Part shown: positions 46,748 to 55,476 of the stretch, piece by piece
Position numbering within the stretch: the stretch's first letter is position 1
How the letters are laid out: every line of letters begins with the position of its first letter
From: Rosistilla carotiformis
GTDB lineage: Bacteria > Planctomycetota > Planctomycetia > Pirellulales > Pirellulaceae
DNA: 64,000 bases
Direction of reading: 5' to 3'
NCBI RefSeq assembly: GCF_007753095.1
Contig: NZ_CP036348.1
Span: forward strand, 6,983,411 to 7,047,410
Notes under the pieces: generated by a model
What the model saw: the letters and a program-made list of their open reading frames with translations, nothing else
Told to the model about the DNA's origin: nothing
The model's database searches: none
Made by a program: the position numbers and the translations under genes

Positions 46748-47734
46748 TTATGGAACGGGGACGTTGTCCAAGATCTGCCGGATGCAGTCGTCGACCGTTT
46801 TGCCTTCGGCTTCCGCTTCGTAGCTCAACATCACGCGATGCCGCAGCACGTCGGGAGCTAACGATTTGACATCGTGCGGTGTGATGTAGTTGCGGCCTTG
46901 CAGGAACGCATGCGCCTTACTGGCCTTCATTAGATTGAGCGAACCGCGCGGGCTGGCTCCCGTTTCGATCATCCCTTCGAGTCCGCGGACGCCCAATTCC
47001 GCCGGATTCCGCGTCGCCCGGACGACATCGACCACATAGTCGCGGACCTTGTCGTCGCACCAAATCTTCTCGACGACGCCGCGGGCTCCCATGATATCCT
47101 CGGGCGTCGCGATCGCACTGATCTCCGGCATCGGTTTGCCACCGGCCATCCGATCGACCACTTTGCGCTCTTCATCGCGAGTCGGGTAATCGACCATCAC
47201 CTTCAACATGAAGCGATCGACTTGAGCTTCGGGCAACGGGTACGTTCCCTCTTGATCGATCGGGTTCTGCGTCGCCATGACAAGAAACGGATCCTCAAAC
47301 CGGAACGTCTCGGTGCCGATCGTGACCTGCCGCTCCTGCATCGCTTCCAGCAACGCGGCTTGCACTTTGGCAGGGGCTCGGTTGATCTCGTCGGCCAGGA
47401 TCAAGTTCGAAAAGATCGGCCCCTGCTTGATGCTGTACGTCGCCTCTTTGGGATTGAAGACCTCGGTCCCAATCACGTCGGCGGGCAGCATATCGGGAGT
47501 GAACTGGATCCGCGAAAAACCTGTATGGATCGCTTTGGCAAGGCTGCTGACGGTCAGCGTTTTGGCTAGCCCCGGCACACCCTCGAGCAGGATGTGACCA
47601 CCGGTCAACATGCCGATCAACAGTCGCGAGACCATCGCTTCTTGCCCCACCAGCACCCGGCCCACCTCATCGATCAGCTTGGTGCAGGTTTGCGAATATT
47701 GGGCGATTTGTTCGTCGATTTGTGGAGCAGTCAT
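46748..47734 (-). CDS. MoxR family AAA+ ATPase
   Basis: A 328-residue MoxR-type ATPase. Walker A region is LLEGVPGLAKT, Walker B is LILADEINRAPAKVQAALLE, and sensor-1 is in MATQNPIDQEGTYPLPEAQ, all close to the family consensus. MoxR ATPases act as chaperones that mature or activate metal-containing or von Willebrand factor A-domain proteins. The usual partner genes (DUF58, VWA proteins, transglutaminase-like) are not adjacent; hisS follows upstream 18 nt away on the same strand and may be co-transcribed. A short GC hairpin (GCCGGC-AGC-GCCGGT, 46734-46748) lies at its 3' end. Confidence 0.95.
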   Translation of the reverse strand: MTAPQIDEQIAQYSQTCTKLIDEVGRVLVGQEAMVSRLLIGMLTGGHILLEGVPGLAKTLTVSSLAKAIHTGFSRIQFTPDMLPADVIGTEVFNPKEATYSIKQGPIFSNLILADEINRAPAKVQAALLEAMQERQVTIGTETFRFEDPFLVMATQNPIDQEGTYPLPEAQVDRFMLKVMVDYPTRDEERKVVDRMAGGKPMPEISAIATPEDIMGARGVVEKIWCDDKVRDYVVDVVRATRNPAELGVRGLEGMIETGASPRGSLNLMKASKAHAFLQGRNYITPHDVKSLAPDVLRHRVMLSYEAEAEGKTVDDCIRQILDNVPVP

Positions 47735-47752
47735 ATCGTGAATTGGGATCTC

Positions 47753-49090
47753 TTAGGATTTCAATTTGCTACGAATCGCGTCGAGCAACGGTTCGGGCTG
47801 GTCGGCCGACCACTGCACATCAGTTGTCGATTTATCACGGAGGTCTTTGACCTGGCACGTTCCGGCTTCGAATTCCTGATTACCAGCGATCAACGCCAGC
47901 GTGAACCCGCGGCCGTCGGCGTACTTCAGTTGTTGCCCCAGCTTCTTCGGTTCGGGGAATACCTCGACGCCAATCCCCGCCGCGCGGACAATTGCCGCCA
48001 ACTGCAGGTAGGCGTTCAGTTGCCCCTTGTCGAAATAAGGGATGAAAACCGGTGCCGGCGTTCGGACTTGCGGAAGCATCTCCAACTGCTCCATCGCCGC
48101 CAACAAGCGATCCAGGCCCAGCGAAGCCCCAACGCCCGGCAGGTGCTGCTTGGTGAACAGTTCGGCCAAGTTGTCGTAGCGACCGCCGCTGCAGACGCTA
48201 CCGATCGATGGCAACGCGTCGAGGAAAGTCTCGAAGATCACGCCGGTGTAGTAGTCGAGTCCGCGCGCGATCGTCAGGTCCAACTTCACTCGCGACGCGG
48301 GAACGCCGGCGGCGGCGAGCCCTTCACGCATCTGCTGCAGCCGCTCAATGCCCAACGCCGCGGTGGCGTTTTCGCCGGTGATCTTGCTCAATTGAGCATA
48401 CAGATCGTCGGCGTCGACATCGATCTCGGCCAAGGCGAGAACGGCGCGGGCCTGCGACTCGGAAACGCCCGCCGTATCCTGCATCTCCTGAGCGACTTTG
48501 TCGGCTCCAATTTTGGCCAGCTTGTCCAACGCGCGAAGCACCAAGACCGAATGCTCGGCGATTCCCAAGTGCTCCAACAAACCGGTCAGCACGCGGCGAT
48601 CGTTGATGTGAATCTTGAACGCTTCAAACCCAAGCGCCAGCATCAGCGAATGGATCACCAGCGGCGTCTCGATGTCTGCAGCGACACTCTGCGTGCCGAT
48701 GGTGTCGAAATCGCACTGAATGAATTCGCGATAGCGGCCCGCTTGCGATTTCTCGCCTCGCCAAACCGGCGCGATGTGATACCGCTTAAACGGCGTTCCC
48801 AATTCGTTGATGTGTTGCGCGGCAAAGCGGGCGAAGGGGACGGTCAGATCGAACCGCATGCCAACCTGGCGGTTCCCTTGATCGGTAAACTGGTACAGCT
48901 GGCGATCGGTCTCGTCACTCCCCTTGCCGGTCAAAACCTCCAGGTATTCGAGCGCCGGCGTATCGATCGGGGCGAAGCCAAAACTGCGGAAAACTTCGCG
49001 AGCGATCTCCATGCAGCGTTCCCGCGGCATCATGACTTCGGGCAGATAATCGCGGAAGCCTCGAAGCGTTCGCGGCGTGATTAGTGACAT
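47753..49090 (-). CDS. hisS: Histidyl-tRNA synthetase
   Basis: A 445-residue class II aminoacyl-tRNA synthetase that charges tRNA-His. Start is ATG 49090, giving MSLITPRTLRGFRDYLP; the frame is open 30 nt further. Class II motif 2 lies in YRHIAPVWRGEKSQAGRYREF-like sequence (written here with its conserved Arg-Gly-Glu). The HisRS-specific motifs LDLTIARGLDYYTG and SVCSGGRYDNLAELF are present, and the C-terminal anticodon-binding domain begins near PVFIPYFDKGQLNAYLQLA. A housekeeping gene, probably co-transcribed with the MoxR gene downstream. Confidence 0.97.
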   Translation of the reverse strand: MSLITPRTLRGFRDYLPEVMMPRERCMEIAREVFRSFGFAPIDTPALEYLEVLTGKGSDETDRQLYQFTDQGNRQVGMRFDLTVPFARFAAQHINELGTPFKRYHIAPVWRGEKSQAGRYREFIQCDFDTIGTQSVAADIETPLVIHSLMLALGFEAFKIHINDRRVLTGLLEHLGIAEHSVLVLRALDKLAKIGADKVAQEMQDTAGVSESQARAVLALAEIDVDADDLYAQLSKITGENATAALGIERLQQMREGLAAAGVPASRVKLDLTIARGLDYYTGVIFETFLDALPSIGSVCSGGRYDNLAELFTKQHLPGVGASLGLDRLLAAMEQLEMLPQVRTPAPVFIPYFDKGQLNAYLQLAAIVRAAGIGVEVFPEPKKLGQQLKYADGRGFTLALIAGNQEFEAGTCQVKDLRDKSTTDVQWSADQPEPLLDAIRSKLKS

Positions 49091-49256
49091 ACGATTTTGC
49101 GTGCGTGAAGGAGGAAACACTCAGTTAAGATGGGATTTTAACGCGAACCGCCTCAGGGCGTAAGCAACCCACGGCCTAGCTTGTTGTTCCCTAGCGAGGC
49201 CGGTTATAGTGGACGATCGAGTCCCAACTCCAATCGTCGCCAACGGATTCCGTTTC

Positions 49257-49577
49257 GTGAAACAAGTCATCGCCGTCGTGAAGCCGTATCTCGCCCAAAA
49301 AGTCCTGGGGAGCCTGGAACGTGCGCCGATCGAAGCGATCACGGTCACCGAGGTCAAAGGTTTTGGACGCCAGAAAAGCTATCTAGACCAATACGGCGAC
49401 AGCGAATATTCCGAGGCGTTTCTTCCCAAAGTCGAGATCACCGCTTGGGTGGAAGATGCTCGCGTCGAAGAGATCCTGGCCAAACTGGTCTCCGTCGCCC
49501 GCAGCGGCCGGATGGGAGACGGCAAGATTTTTGTGATGCCCGTGCTCGGGTTCCTGGAAGAACCAAGCGGCACTTAA
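49257..49577 (+). CDS. P-II family nitrogen regulatory protein
   Basis: A 106-residue P-II signalling protein. GTG 49257 is preferred because it yields M-K-Q-V-I-A-V-V-K-P, matching the family start; an upstream GTG (49209) would add 16 unlike residues. The T-loop region VKGFGRQKSYLDQYGDSEYS keeps the Tyr expected for uridylylation, and the B-loop RMGDGKIFVMPV is intact. P-II proteins bind ATP/ADP and 2-oxoglutarate and regulate nitrogen assimilation enzymes and transporters. No glnA or amtB is adjacent, so it is an orphan copy; the T-loop sequence differs from GlnB/GlnK near S-Y-L-D-Q. Confidence 0.9.
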   Translation: MKQVIAVVKPYLAQKVLGSLERAPIEAITVTEVKGFGRQKSYLDQYGDSEYSEAFLPKVEITAWVEDARVEEILAKLVSVARSGRMGDGKIFVMPVLGFLEEPSGT

Positions 49578-49650
49578 GCCGCCGGACGCTCTTCAGTCGC
49601 TGACACCAGCACCAACTCAAGTCGCCAGCGACTAACCGCTAGCGTATGAG

Positions 49651-50097
49651 TTAGAACTCTGACTCGCCGTAAGTCCAGCGAACCAAATCGCCATCTTCCA
49701 GCTCGATTGCTCCAACGCCCTCCTGCGCCCATTCTTCGTTCACGGTGTACAACCAGCCTTCGTTTCCGGAAGTCGTCTTGCCGTTGATCGATTGAACAAA
49801 CGTCATATCTCCTTTGCCGACGATCTCCAACTGGACCGTGTCGTGCATCTCCGCGATCTGACGCATCGCATCGGCGACCGTCGAACCGGCCGGCACCGCA
49901 TCGAGAGCGACTTCGACAGGTTCGCCCTCGCCAAATTCGAAGACAAAGCGAACCGCAACCTTCGGTCCATCCGCAGGCGGCGCCGCGGCGGGCTCGGTCG
50001 CATTCTGGCATCCGACCAAAGCAAGCAACAACAAGCAACCGAACCCAGCGATCCGCTGCAGGCTGGCAACGGAGACGGTTTGACAGACGAACATCAT
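49651..50097 (-). CDS. DUF4430-type lipoprotein
   Basis: A 148-residue putative lipoprotein. The N-terminal signal peptide ends in a lipobox-like LALVGC, after which a Pro/Ala linker leads to one compact beta domain. The segment NEGWLYTVNEEWAQEGVG followed by LEDGDLVRWTYG is the pattern of DUF4430/transcobalamin C-terminal-like domains, which in cobalamin-binding proteins contact B12 or act as cell-surface ligand binders. Ligand is unknown here. It lies between the P-II and tyrS genes with ordinary spacing. Confidence 0.8.
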   Translation of the reverse strand: MMFVCQTVSVASLQRIAGFGCLLLLALVGCQNATEPAAAPPADGPKVAVRFVFEFGEGEPVEVALDAVPAGSTVADAMRQIAEMHDTVQLEIVGKGDMTFVQSINGKTTSGNEGWLYTVNEEWAQEGVGAIELEDGDLVRWTYGESEF

Positions 50098-50138
50098 GAA
50101 AAATTCCTAAAGTGGAAGCGGTGGAAAACGGGGGAATG

Positions 50139-51416
50139 TTAGACGAATCGCAGCAGTGCGTATTTCTTCTTGCCGCGCCGCAGCACCATCACCGATTCGC
50201 TGGCCAGATCGGCTCGCGTCAACTTGTAGTCGATATCCTGCTGCCGCTGGTTATTGATGTAGGCGCTTCCCTCTTGGACCGCCCGACGGGCTTCGCCGTT
50301 ACTGGAAACCAGCCCCGATGTCTTGAACGCTTCGACGACCCAAAGCCCCTCGCCTTCGAGCGACGATTTCGGCAGCTCCTTGCTCGGAACATCGGCGAAG
50401 ATCTGCGTCAGCTCTTTGTCCGACAGATCGCTGATCTCACCACCAAACAGGATCTGCGAAGCGTTCAGCGCGCTCTTCAATCCCGCATCGCCATGCACCA
50501 ACTGAGTCAACCATTCGGCCAACCGCTTCTGCGCGACCGCGGCCCCCGCATTGTTTTCCAGCTCTTGGGCCAGCGACTCGCATTCCTCGCGGTCGATCTC
50601 GGTCAGGTAGTGCAAGCAGGTCATCACGTCTTTATCGTCGACGTTTCGCCAGTATTGGAAGAACTCGTAAGGGCTCGTCCGTTCGGCACTCAACCAGATC
50701 GTTCCCCGTTCGGTCTTGCCCATCTTGCGGCCATCGCTGGTCAGCAGCAACGGCGAGGTCATGCCGTACAACTGCGGCGTCCCCATCCGGCGACCGAGAT
50801 CGATTCCGGCGGTGATGTTGCCCCATTGATCGCTGCCACCCAACTGCACTCGGCAACCGAGCTTCTTGTTCAGTTCGACAAAGTCGTAGGCCTGCAACAG
50901 CATGTAACTGAACTCGGTGTAGCTGAGCCCCGCCTCGCTAGTCAGTCGCGACTTAACCGATTCCTTCCCCATCATCACACCGACGGGAAAGTTCTTGCCG
51001 ACATCACGCAGGAAGTTCAGGTAGCTAAAGTTTTTCATCCAGTCGAAGTTGTTCACCAACTGAGCGGCATTGTCGCCGTCGGAGTCGAGGAAACTCTGCA
51101 CCTGCGACGCGATCCCCGCGACGTTTTTTTCCAACTGGTCGGCCGACAACAGGTTCCGCTCTTCGCTTTTCCCGCTCGGATCGCCAATCATTCCCGTCGC
51201 ACCGCCAACCAACGCGACCGGACGATGCCCGGCGCGTTGAAAACGACGCAGCATCATCAGGGGCAACAGGCTGCCAACGTGCAGACTGTCGGCCGTCGGG
51301 TCGAAGCCCGCGTAGACGCTTTGAGAACCTTCGGACAAGAGTTTCGCAAGTCCCGCTTCATCGGTGACTTGATGGATCAGGTTCCGCCAGCGGAGTTCCG
51401 AGAGGATGTCGGTCAT
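50139..51416 (-). CDS. tyrS: Tyrosyl-tRNA synthetase
   Basis: A 425-residue class I aminoacyl-tRNA synthetase for tyrosine. HIGH-like motif in DSLHVGSLLPLMML, Tyr-binding region in YAGFDPTADS, the QLGGSDQWGNI signature, and the KMSKS equivalent as KMGKTE. The C-terminal S4-like RNA-binding domain begins near SNGEARRAVQEGSAYIN. Length and all motifs fit bacterial TyrRS (TyrZ/TyrS). A housekeeping gene. Confidence 0.97.
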   Translation of the reverse strand: MTDILSELRWRNLIHQVTDEAGLAKLLSEGSQSVYAGFDPTADSLHVGSLLPLMMLRRFQRAGHRPVALVGGATGMIGDPSGKSEERNLLSADQLEKNVAGIASQVQSFLDSDGDNAAQLVNNFDWMKNFSYLNFLRDVGKNFPVGVMMGKESVKSRLTSEAGLSYTEFSYMLLQAYDFVELNKKLGCRVQLGGSDQWGNITAGIDLGRRMGTPQLYGMTSPLLLTSDGRKMGKTERGTIWLSAERTSPYEFFQYWRNVDDKDVMTCLHYLTEIDREECESLAQELENNAGAAVAQKRLAEWLTQLVHGDAGLKSALNASQILFGGEISDLSDKELTQIFADVPSKELPKSSLEGEGLWVVEAFKTSGLVSSNGEARRAVQEGSAYINNQRQQDIDYKLTRADLASESVMVLRRGKKKYALLRFV

Positions 51417-51517
51417 AGGTCTGAAAGCAGCAGCGTGATGTAGAGAATGGAAACAATACGAACACAGGCCCGACAGCCGGGCCTGCGATTTGGTTCACGA
51501 AAATCAAGCCAGCCGAA

Positions 51518-53119
51518 TCAAACGTCGGCTTGCGACCACTGGCCGTCGATGAACCGCCAAGTCGACCCGGTCGGATTTTTGTCCTGCAGCAATTCGGGCA
51601 GGCGTGCTGGCCGAACGGCATCGAAGCAGGTCAGTTTGGCAAATCGTGGCAACGCGGCCGGAATGCCGACGGCGGTGAAGCCGGGGTGGCCGGTCGATGG
51701 ATAGGGACCGCCGTGATTCATCGCGGGACTGACAGCGACGCCGGTCGGCATCTTGTCATTCAAGATCCGGCCGACCTTCGGTTCCAACGCGAAGGCGACT
51801 TGCGGATAAACCGCGTCGTCGGATCCGTCGTTCGCCGAATAGATGCATCCGGTCAGATTGCCTTCCAACGAATCGATCACTTGGGTCAATTGATCGATGT
51901 CGTCGGCAACCACAACCATCGACGCGTTGCCAAACGCTTCGGTCTGGAACGTTTCAGGATCGCTAAGGAATTTCCCGCCCGTTGTTTTCAGCAGCGTGTT
52001 GGATCGGGCACAGCGACCTTCGACCGGATCGCCTCCGCCGCAGACCAATTCCGCCCCTGCGTCGCGCAATGTTTGGATTCCCGCTCCCAACGACTTCGTG
52101 ACCGCGGGCGATAGCAACGTGCCGGGCGTAGCCGCTTGATAGGCAGCCGAAACCGCTTCGACAAATTTGTCCGCGTCCTCACCCTTGGTCATCAGGATGA
52201 TCCCGGGGCTAGTGCAGAACTGGCCGGTTCCCATCAAGGCGCTGCCGACAAAGTCTTTGATGATCGCATCGCCGCGTTCGACCATCGCACCGGGAAGGAT
52301 CGCGACGGGATTGACGCTCGACAATTCCAGATAGATCGGTTTGCCAGCGCGATCGGCAGCCGCTTTGAGTGCCAGACCGGCGCCACGCGAACCGGTGTAT
52401 CCGGTCGCGCCAACGCGAGGATCGGCGACCAATCGCTCGCCATCGGCGTGGTTCAAACGATAGATCAATTGAACCGTTGCGGTCGGCAGGTCGGTCGCTT
52501 GCAGCGCGGCAAACGCTTCTTCAGCGAAGATCTTGGTCGTTTCGGGATGCGAGCTGTTCGCTTTGCCGATCACGGGGTTGCCCGCTGCGATCGCGGCGGC
52601 GAAATCGCCTCCGCTGAGGCTGCCGAAGGCGAACGGAAAGTTATTGGGTCCAAAGACGCAAATCGGCCCCAAGGACTGGTAACACGATCGGATGCCCGCT
52701 TTGGAATCGATCGTCGCGGCGGCCCAATCGCCACTGCGGCAGGCGGCGGCCGCCAAACGCAACTGGTTCGTCGTCCGCGGCAGTTCGACGTCGGCCAATC
52801 GCGGGCTGGCGGGCAGCCCGGTTTCGCGGTTCGCCGCGGCGACCAAGCGATCTTTGGCAGCGTCGATGCGGTCGGCAAAGGCTTCCAAAAACGCAGCGAT
52901 TCGCTCGCGTGGCAGCTGACGCAGTTCAGCATAAGCGGCAGCGGCGGCGTTCAACGCTTCGTCGCAATCCTGCCACGAACTGACCGGAAAAACAGGGCTC
53001 AGCAATTCCATGTTGCTTGGATCGGTCGCTTGAAATACGTTAGTATTCGCGGTGTCGAGCGAAGCAGGCCGCCATTGACCGGCAATCAAAACAGGTTCGG
53101 ATTGGGCTGTTGTGGACAT
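51518..53119 (-). CDS. NADP-dependent aldehyde dehydrogenase (ketoglutarate semialdehyde type)
   Basis: A 533-residue aldehyde dehydrogenase. Start is taken at ATG 53119; an upstream Met at 53152 is also in frame but would overlap the divergent SGNH gene. Catalytic Cys lies in GQFCTSPG and the active-site Glu in YLELSSVNPVAIL, both characteristic of the alpha-ketoglutaric semialdehyde dehydrogenase branch, which oxidises sugar-acid degradation products. Cofactor-binding VFGPNNFPFAFG is present. Physiological substrate is inferred, not shown. No sugar-acid pathway neighbours are present. Confidence 0.9.
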   Translation of the reverse strand: MSTTAQSEPVLIAGQWRPASLDTANTNVFQATDPSNMELLSPVFPVSSWQDCDEALNAAAAAYAELRQLPRERIAAFLEAFADRIDAAKDRLVAAANRETGLPASPRLADVELPRTTNQLRLAAAACRSGDWAAATIDSKAGIRSCYQSLGPICVFGPNNFPFAFGSLSGGDFAAAIAAGNPVIGKANSSHPETTKIFAEEAFAALQATDLPTATVQLIYRLNHADGERLVADPRVGATGYTGSRGAGLALKAAADRAGKPIYLELSSVNPVAILPGAMVERGDAIIKDFVGSALMGTGQFCTSPGIILMTKGEDADKFVEAVSAAYQAATPGTLLSPAVTKSLGAGIQTLRDAGAELVCGGGDPVEGRCARSNTLLKTTGGKFLSDPETFQTEAFGNASMVVVADDIDQLTQVIDSLEGNLTGCIYSANDGSDDAVYPQVAFALEPKVGRILNDKMPTGVAVSPAMNHGGPYPSTGHPGFTAVGIPAALPRFAKLTCFDAVRPARLPELLQDKNPTGSTWRFIDGQWSQADV

Positions 53120-53142
53120 GATTTTCCAGGATTCGTTGGGAC

Positions 53143-54621
53143 TTGTATCCAATCAATAAGGCTTCCAAGCATATCGCCCGAGCTGGCTTTTGGCGAGTGT
53201 GCCGAGCCCGCGGGATCGCCTTTCGATTGATCGCCCTCGCGATTGGCTTGCTGCCATTGCTGATGATCGAATCGACCCTCTGGGTGCTCGATTTGCCGCG
53301 AGCCGAATCGAGGATCGAAGCGATCGGCGAAGCCAACGGCACGCGTCGCCTGTTCCTTCTCAATCGGGCGACCGGACGCTATGAGATCGCTCCGGATCGG
53401 TTGAGCCTGTTCCGCCCGGATTCTTTTGTCGCTGAAAAGCCAGCCGACCTGAGACGCGTTTTTGTCCTGGGAGGTTCGACCGTCCAGGGTCGTCCCTATC
53501 AAATCGAGACAGCTTTTTCGACTTGGCTGGGGCTGGCGCTACAAACGTGTGATCCCCGACATCGATGGGAAGTTGTCAATTGCGGCGGCGTTTCGTATGC
53601 CAGCTATCGCGTGGCGGCGATCCTCGACGAAGTGCTCCAATACCAACCCGATGCGATCATCTTATACATCGGACACAATGAATTTCTGGAGCGTCAGTCG
53701 TTCGGCCAGCTGCAACGCTTGCCCGACTGGCTAGTCCCGTCGCTGAGTGCGGTGGAGCGGATGAGGACGTTCCAATGGCTGCGCAGCCAGATCTTCGCCG
53801 ACGCCGCGTTGGAACCGAGCACTCGCGAATTGCTGACTCACAACGTCGACGCACTCTTGGACAACCAAGGTGGCCTGGCGGAATATCATCCCGATGCGCC
53901 GCCGCGCGAGGCGGTGGAAGAGGCGTTTGCCGACAACCTCGACGCGATGATCGCCTATTGCATGCAGCGGAATGTGCCGGTCATCGTCTGCTGTCCGGCG
54001 AGGAACCTCGTCGATTGCCCGCCATTCAAATCGGAACCGCTGGTGCCGCTGGACGATTCCGATCAGCGAGCATTCGACGTGGCGATGGCGACAGCGACCG
54101 AGGAACAGGCCGCGGCAGCCGATCGCATCGCGGCGCTTCGCACGGCGCAAGCGATCGATCCCCAAAACCCAAGCGTCGCATATCGGCTGGGGCGACTGAT
54201 GTTGCAGGCCGGGGAAATCGAGACGGCGCGGCAGCAACTGACACTTGCCGCCGACAACGACAGTTGCCCGCTGCGGATCCGCAGTTCGATGCAGAGTCAG
54301 ATCCGTGCGATCGCCGCGCAACGACAGGTGCCGCTGCTGGACGTCGATCGACTGATGCAATCGCACAGCCGCAACGGATTGGTCGGGGCAAAGTGGATGG
54401 TCGACCATGTCCACCCGACGGTCCACGGCCATCAAATGATCGCCGATGCCCTATTGGAGATCCTCGTCGACCAGCGGATCACATCAAGCGACGTCGATTG
54501 CCAAAGCAACCGCGAGACGGCCTACGCCGATCACCTGCGATCGCTCGACGAAAGCTACTTCGTCCGCGGCCAACAACGGCTAGAAGGACTGAAGCAATGG
54601 GCCGCCGGCAGGGCGAGATAG
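53143..54621 (+). CDS. SGNH/GDSL-type hydrolase with TPR-like insert, membrane-anchored
   Basis: A 492-residue protein. The start codon is TTG 53143 (AGGA about 11 nt upstream); no ATG gives a better start. One N-terminal hydrophobic helix (about 24-47) suggests membrane anchoring with the enzyme outside. The SGNH catalytic blocks are visible: nucleophile Ser in FVLGGSTVQG, Gly-Asn block in YIGHNEFLE, and the Asp/His pair in VDHVHPTVHGH. An insert near 330-380 resembles a tetratricopeptide repeat (AIDPQNPSVAYRLGRLMLQA). The family removes or transfers acyl groups from glycans and lipids. Its start lies only 23 nt from the divergent aldehyde dehydrogenase start. Substrate is unknown. Confidence 0.8.
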   Translation: MYPINKASKHIARAGFWRVCRARGIAFRLIALAIGLLPLLMIESTLWVLDLPRAESRIEAIGEANGTRRLFLLNRATGRYEIAPDRLSLFRPDSFVAEKPADLRRVFVLGGSTVQGRPYQIETAFSTWLGLALQTCDPRHRWEVVNCGGVSYASYRVAAILDEVLQYQPDAIILYIGHNEFLERQSFGQLQRLPDWLVPSLSAVERMRTFQWLRSQIFADAALEPSTRELLTHNVDALLDNQGGLAEYHPDAPPREAVEEAFADNLDAMIAYCMQRNVPVIVCCPARNLVDCPPFKSEPLVPLDDSDQRAFDVAMATATEEQAAAADRIAALRTAQAIDPQNPSVAYRLGRLMLQAGEIETARQQLTLAADNDSCPLRIRSSMQSQIRAIAAQRQVPLLDVDRLMQSHSRNGLVGAKWMVDHVHPTVHGHQMIADALLEILVDQRITSSDVDCQSNRETAYADHLRSLDESYFVRGQQRLEGLKQWAAGRAR

Positions 54622-54631
54622 TGACGCGATA

Positions 54632-54819
54632 CGTCCCGAAGGGGCAACCGTTTGCATAGCCCAGGGCGAAGCCCTGGGGGGGCGGAAAAGCATTTAATGG
54701 ATGACGCCCTGTAAGGGCAGGCGAAGAAGAACCGCCCTTTCAGGACTAGCGATTCCGACACACCCGATGACACCCAGGGCGATGCCCTGGGCTATGCAAA
54801 TGGCTGCCCCTTCGGGACG
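54632..54819. repeat. Long inverted-repeat element, family B
   Basis: Two 47-nt arms, 54632-54678 and 54773-54819, are near-perfect reverse complements. Each arm also contains its own small palindrome (CCCAGGGC...GCCCTGGG), so nested hairpins can form. The spacer of 94 nt has further short palindromes (GCCCTGTAAGGGC). The arm core CCTGGGCTATGCAAAT recurs at 63504-63552 and, with one mismatch, at 63826-63874. It lies between the converging SGNH and yaiI genes. Likely a MITE-like or REP-like element that may also terminate transcription from both sides; no transposase is seen. Confidence 0.85.
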
Positions 54820-54855
54820 CTCCTACCCAACAACCGAAACTCTTGACGAGTGCCG

Positions 54856-55329
54856 CTACTTCTTCGCGCGTTCCGCGAGGCGGATCGCCCGGGTCAGCAG
54901 GCGGTCGAAGGTGGCGGCAAACGCTTTTTTATCGGTCTCGCCGTAGGGAGCGGTTCGGCCGACGACCATCCCCGCACCGCGAAGGTCGTCCATAAAGTTA
55001 CGCATCGACAACCGGCTGGTGATCGTCTCGGGCGAATACTCTTCGCCCCGCGGATCGATCACAAACAACCCTTTCTCGACTAAGTCACCCGCCAACGGTA
55101 GATCGGCCGTGATTGCCAGATCGCCCCGCTGGCCTTCCGCCGCGATGTAACGATCCGCCTGGTCCGCTCCCTCGCGAACCTGGATCGATCGCACCATCGA
55201 CAAACTGGCGGGAACCTCCATCATCCGGTTGGCGACCAAAATCGTTTCGACATCCAATCGCTTGGCGGCGCGAAACACGATCTGCTTAACATCCATGGGA
55301 GCCGCATCGGCATCGATCCAAATCTTCAC
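54856..55329 (-). CDS. yaiI: YaiI/YqxD family protein (UPF0178, DUF188)
   Basis: A 157-residue protein of the widespread YaiI/YqxD family. It begins [18 protein letters not shown], the family's Asp-rich N-terminal signature, continues with [10 protein letters not shown] and [13 protein letters not shown], and ends in a Lys/Arg-rich helix. The fold is related to PIN/NYN-type nucleases by family knowledge, and the conserved Asp residues (D7, D9) suggest metal binding, but no activity is established. Converges with the SGNH hydrolase gene across the family B repeat. Confidence 0.9.
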   Translation of the reverse strand: MKIWIDADAAPMDVKQIVFRAAKRLDVETILVANRMMEVPASLSMVRSIQVREGADQADRYIAAEGQRGDLAITADLPLAGDLVEKGLFVIDPRGEEYSPETITSRLSMRNFMDDLRGAGMVVGRTAPYGETDKKAFAATFDRLLTRAIRLAERAKK

Positions 55330-55476
55330 TTCGCTGGGCTCCTGAGATTCACCGCCACAGAGGTGGCACTTCTATTTTTCGAGTTTCCAACCGCGGCCGA
55401 AGAACCGACATCGGCCGTTGGTGTAACATGGTTCCAGCTTACCCTCGTCTGCCCACCTTTGAAAATCCTGCCCCAA

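Noticed and set aside
41223-51416. Three aminoacyl-tRNA synthetase genes (leuS, hisS, tyrS) within about 10 kb as a special cluster
   Set aside because: They are interspersed with unrelated genes, each has full motifs, and no T-box or shared regulatory element was seen; ordinary housekeeping placement.
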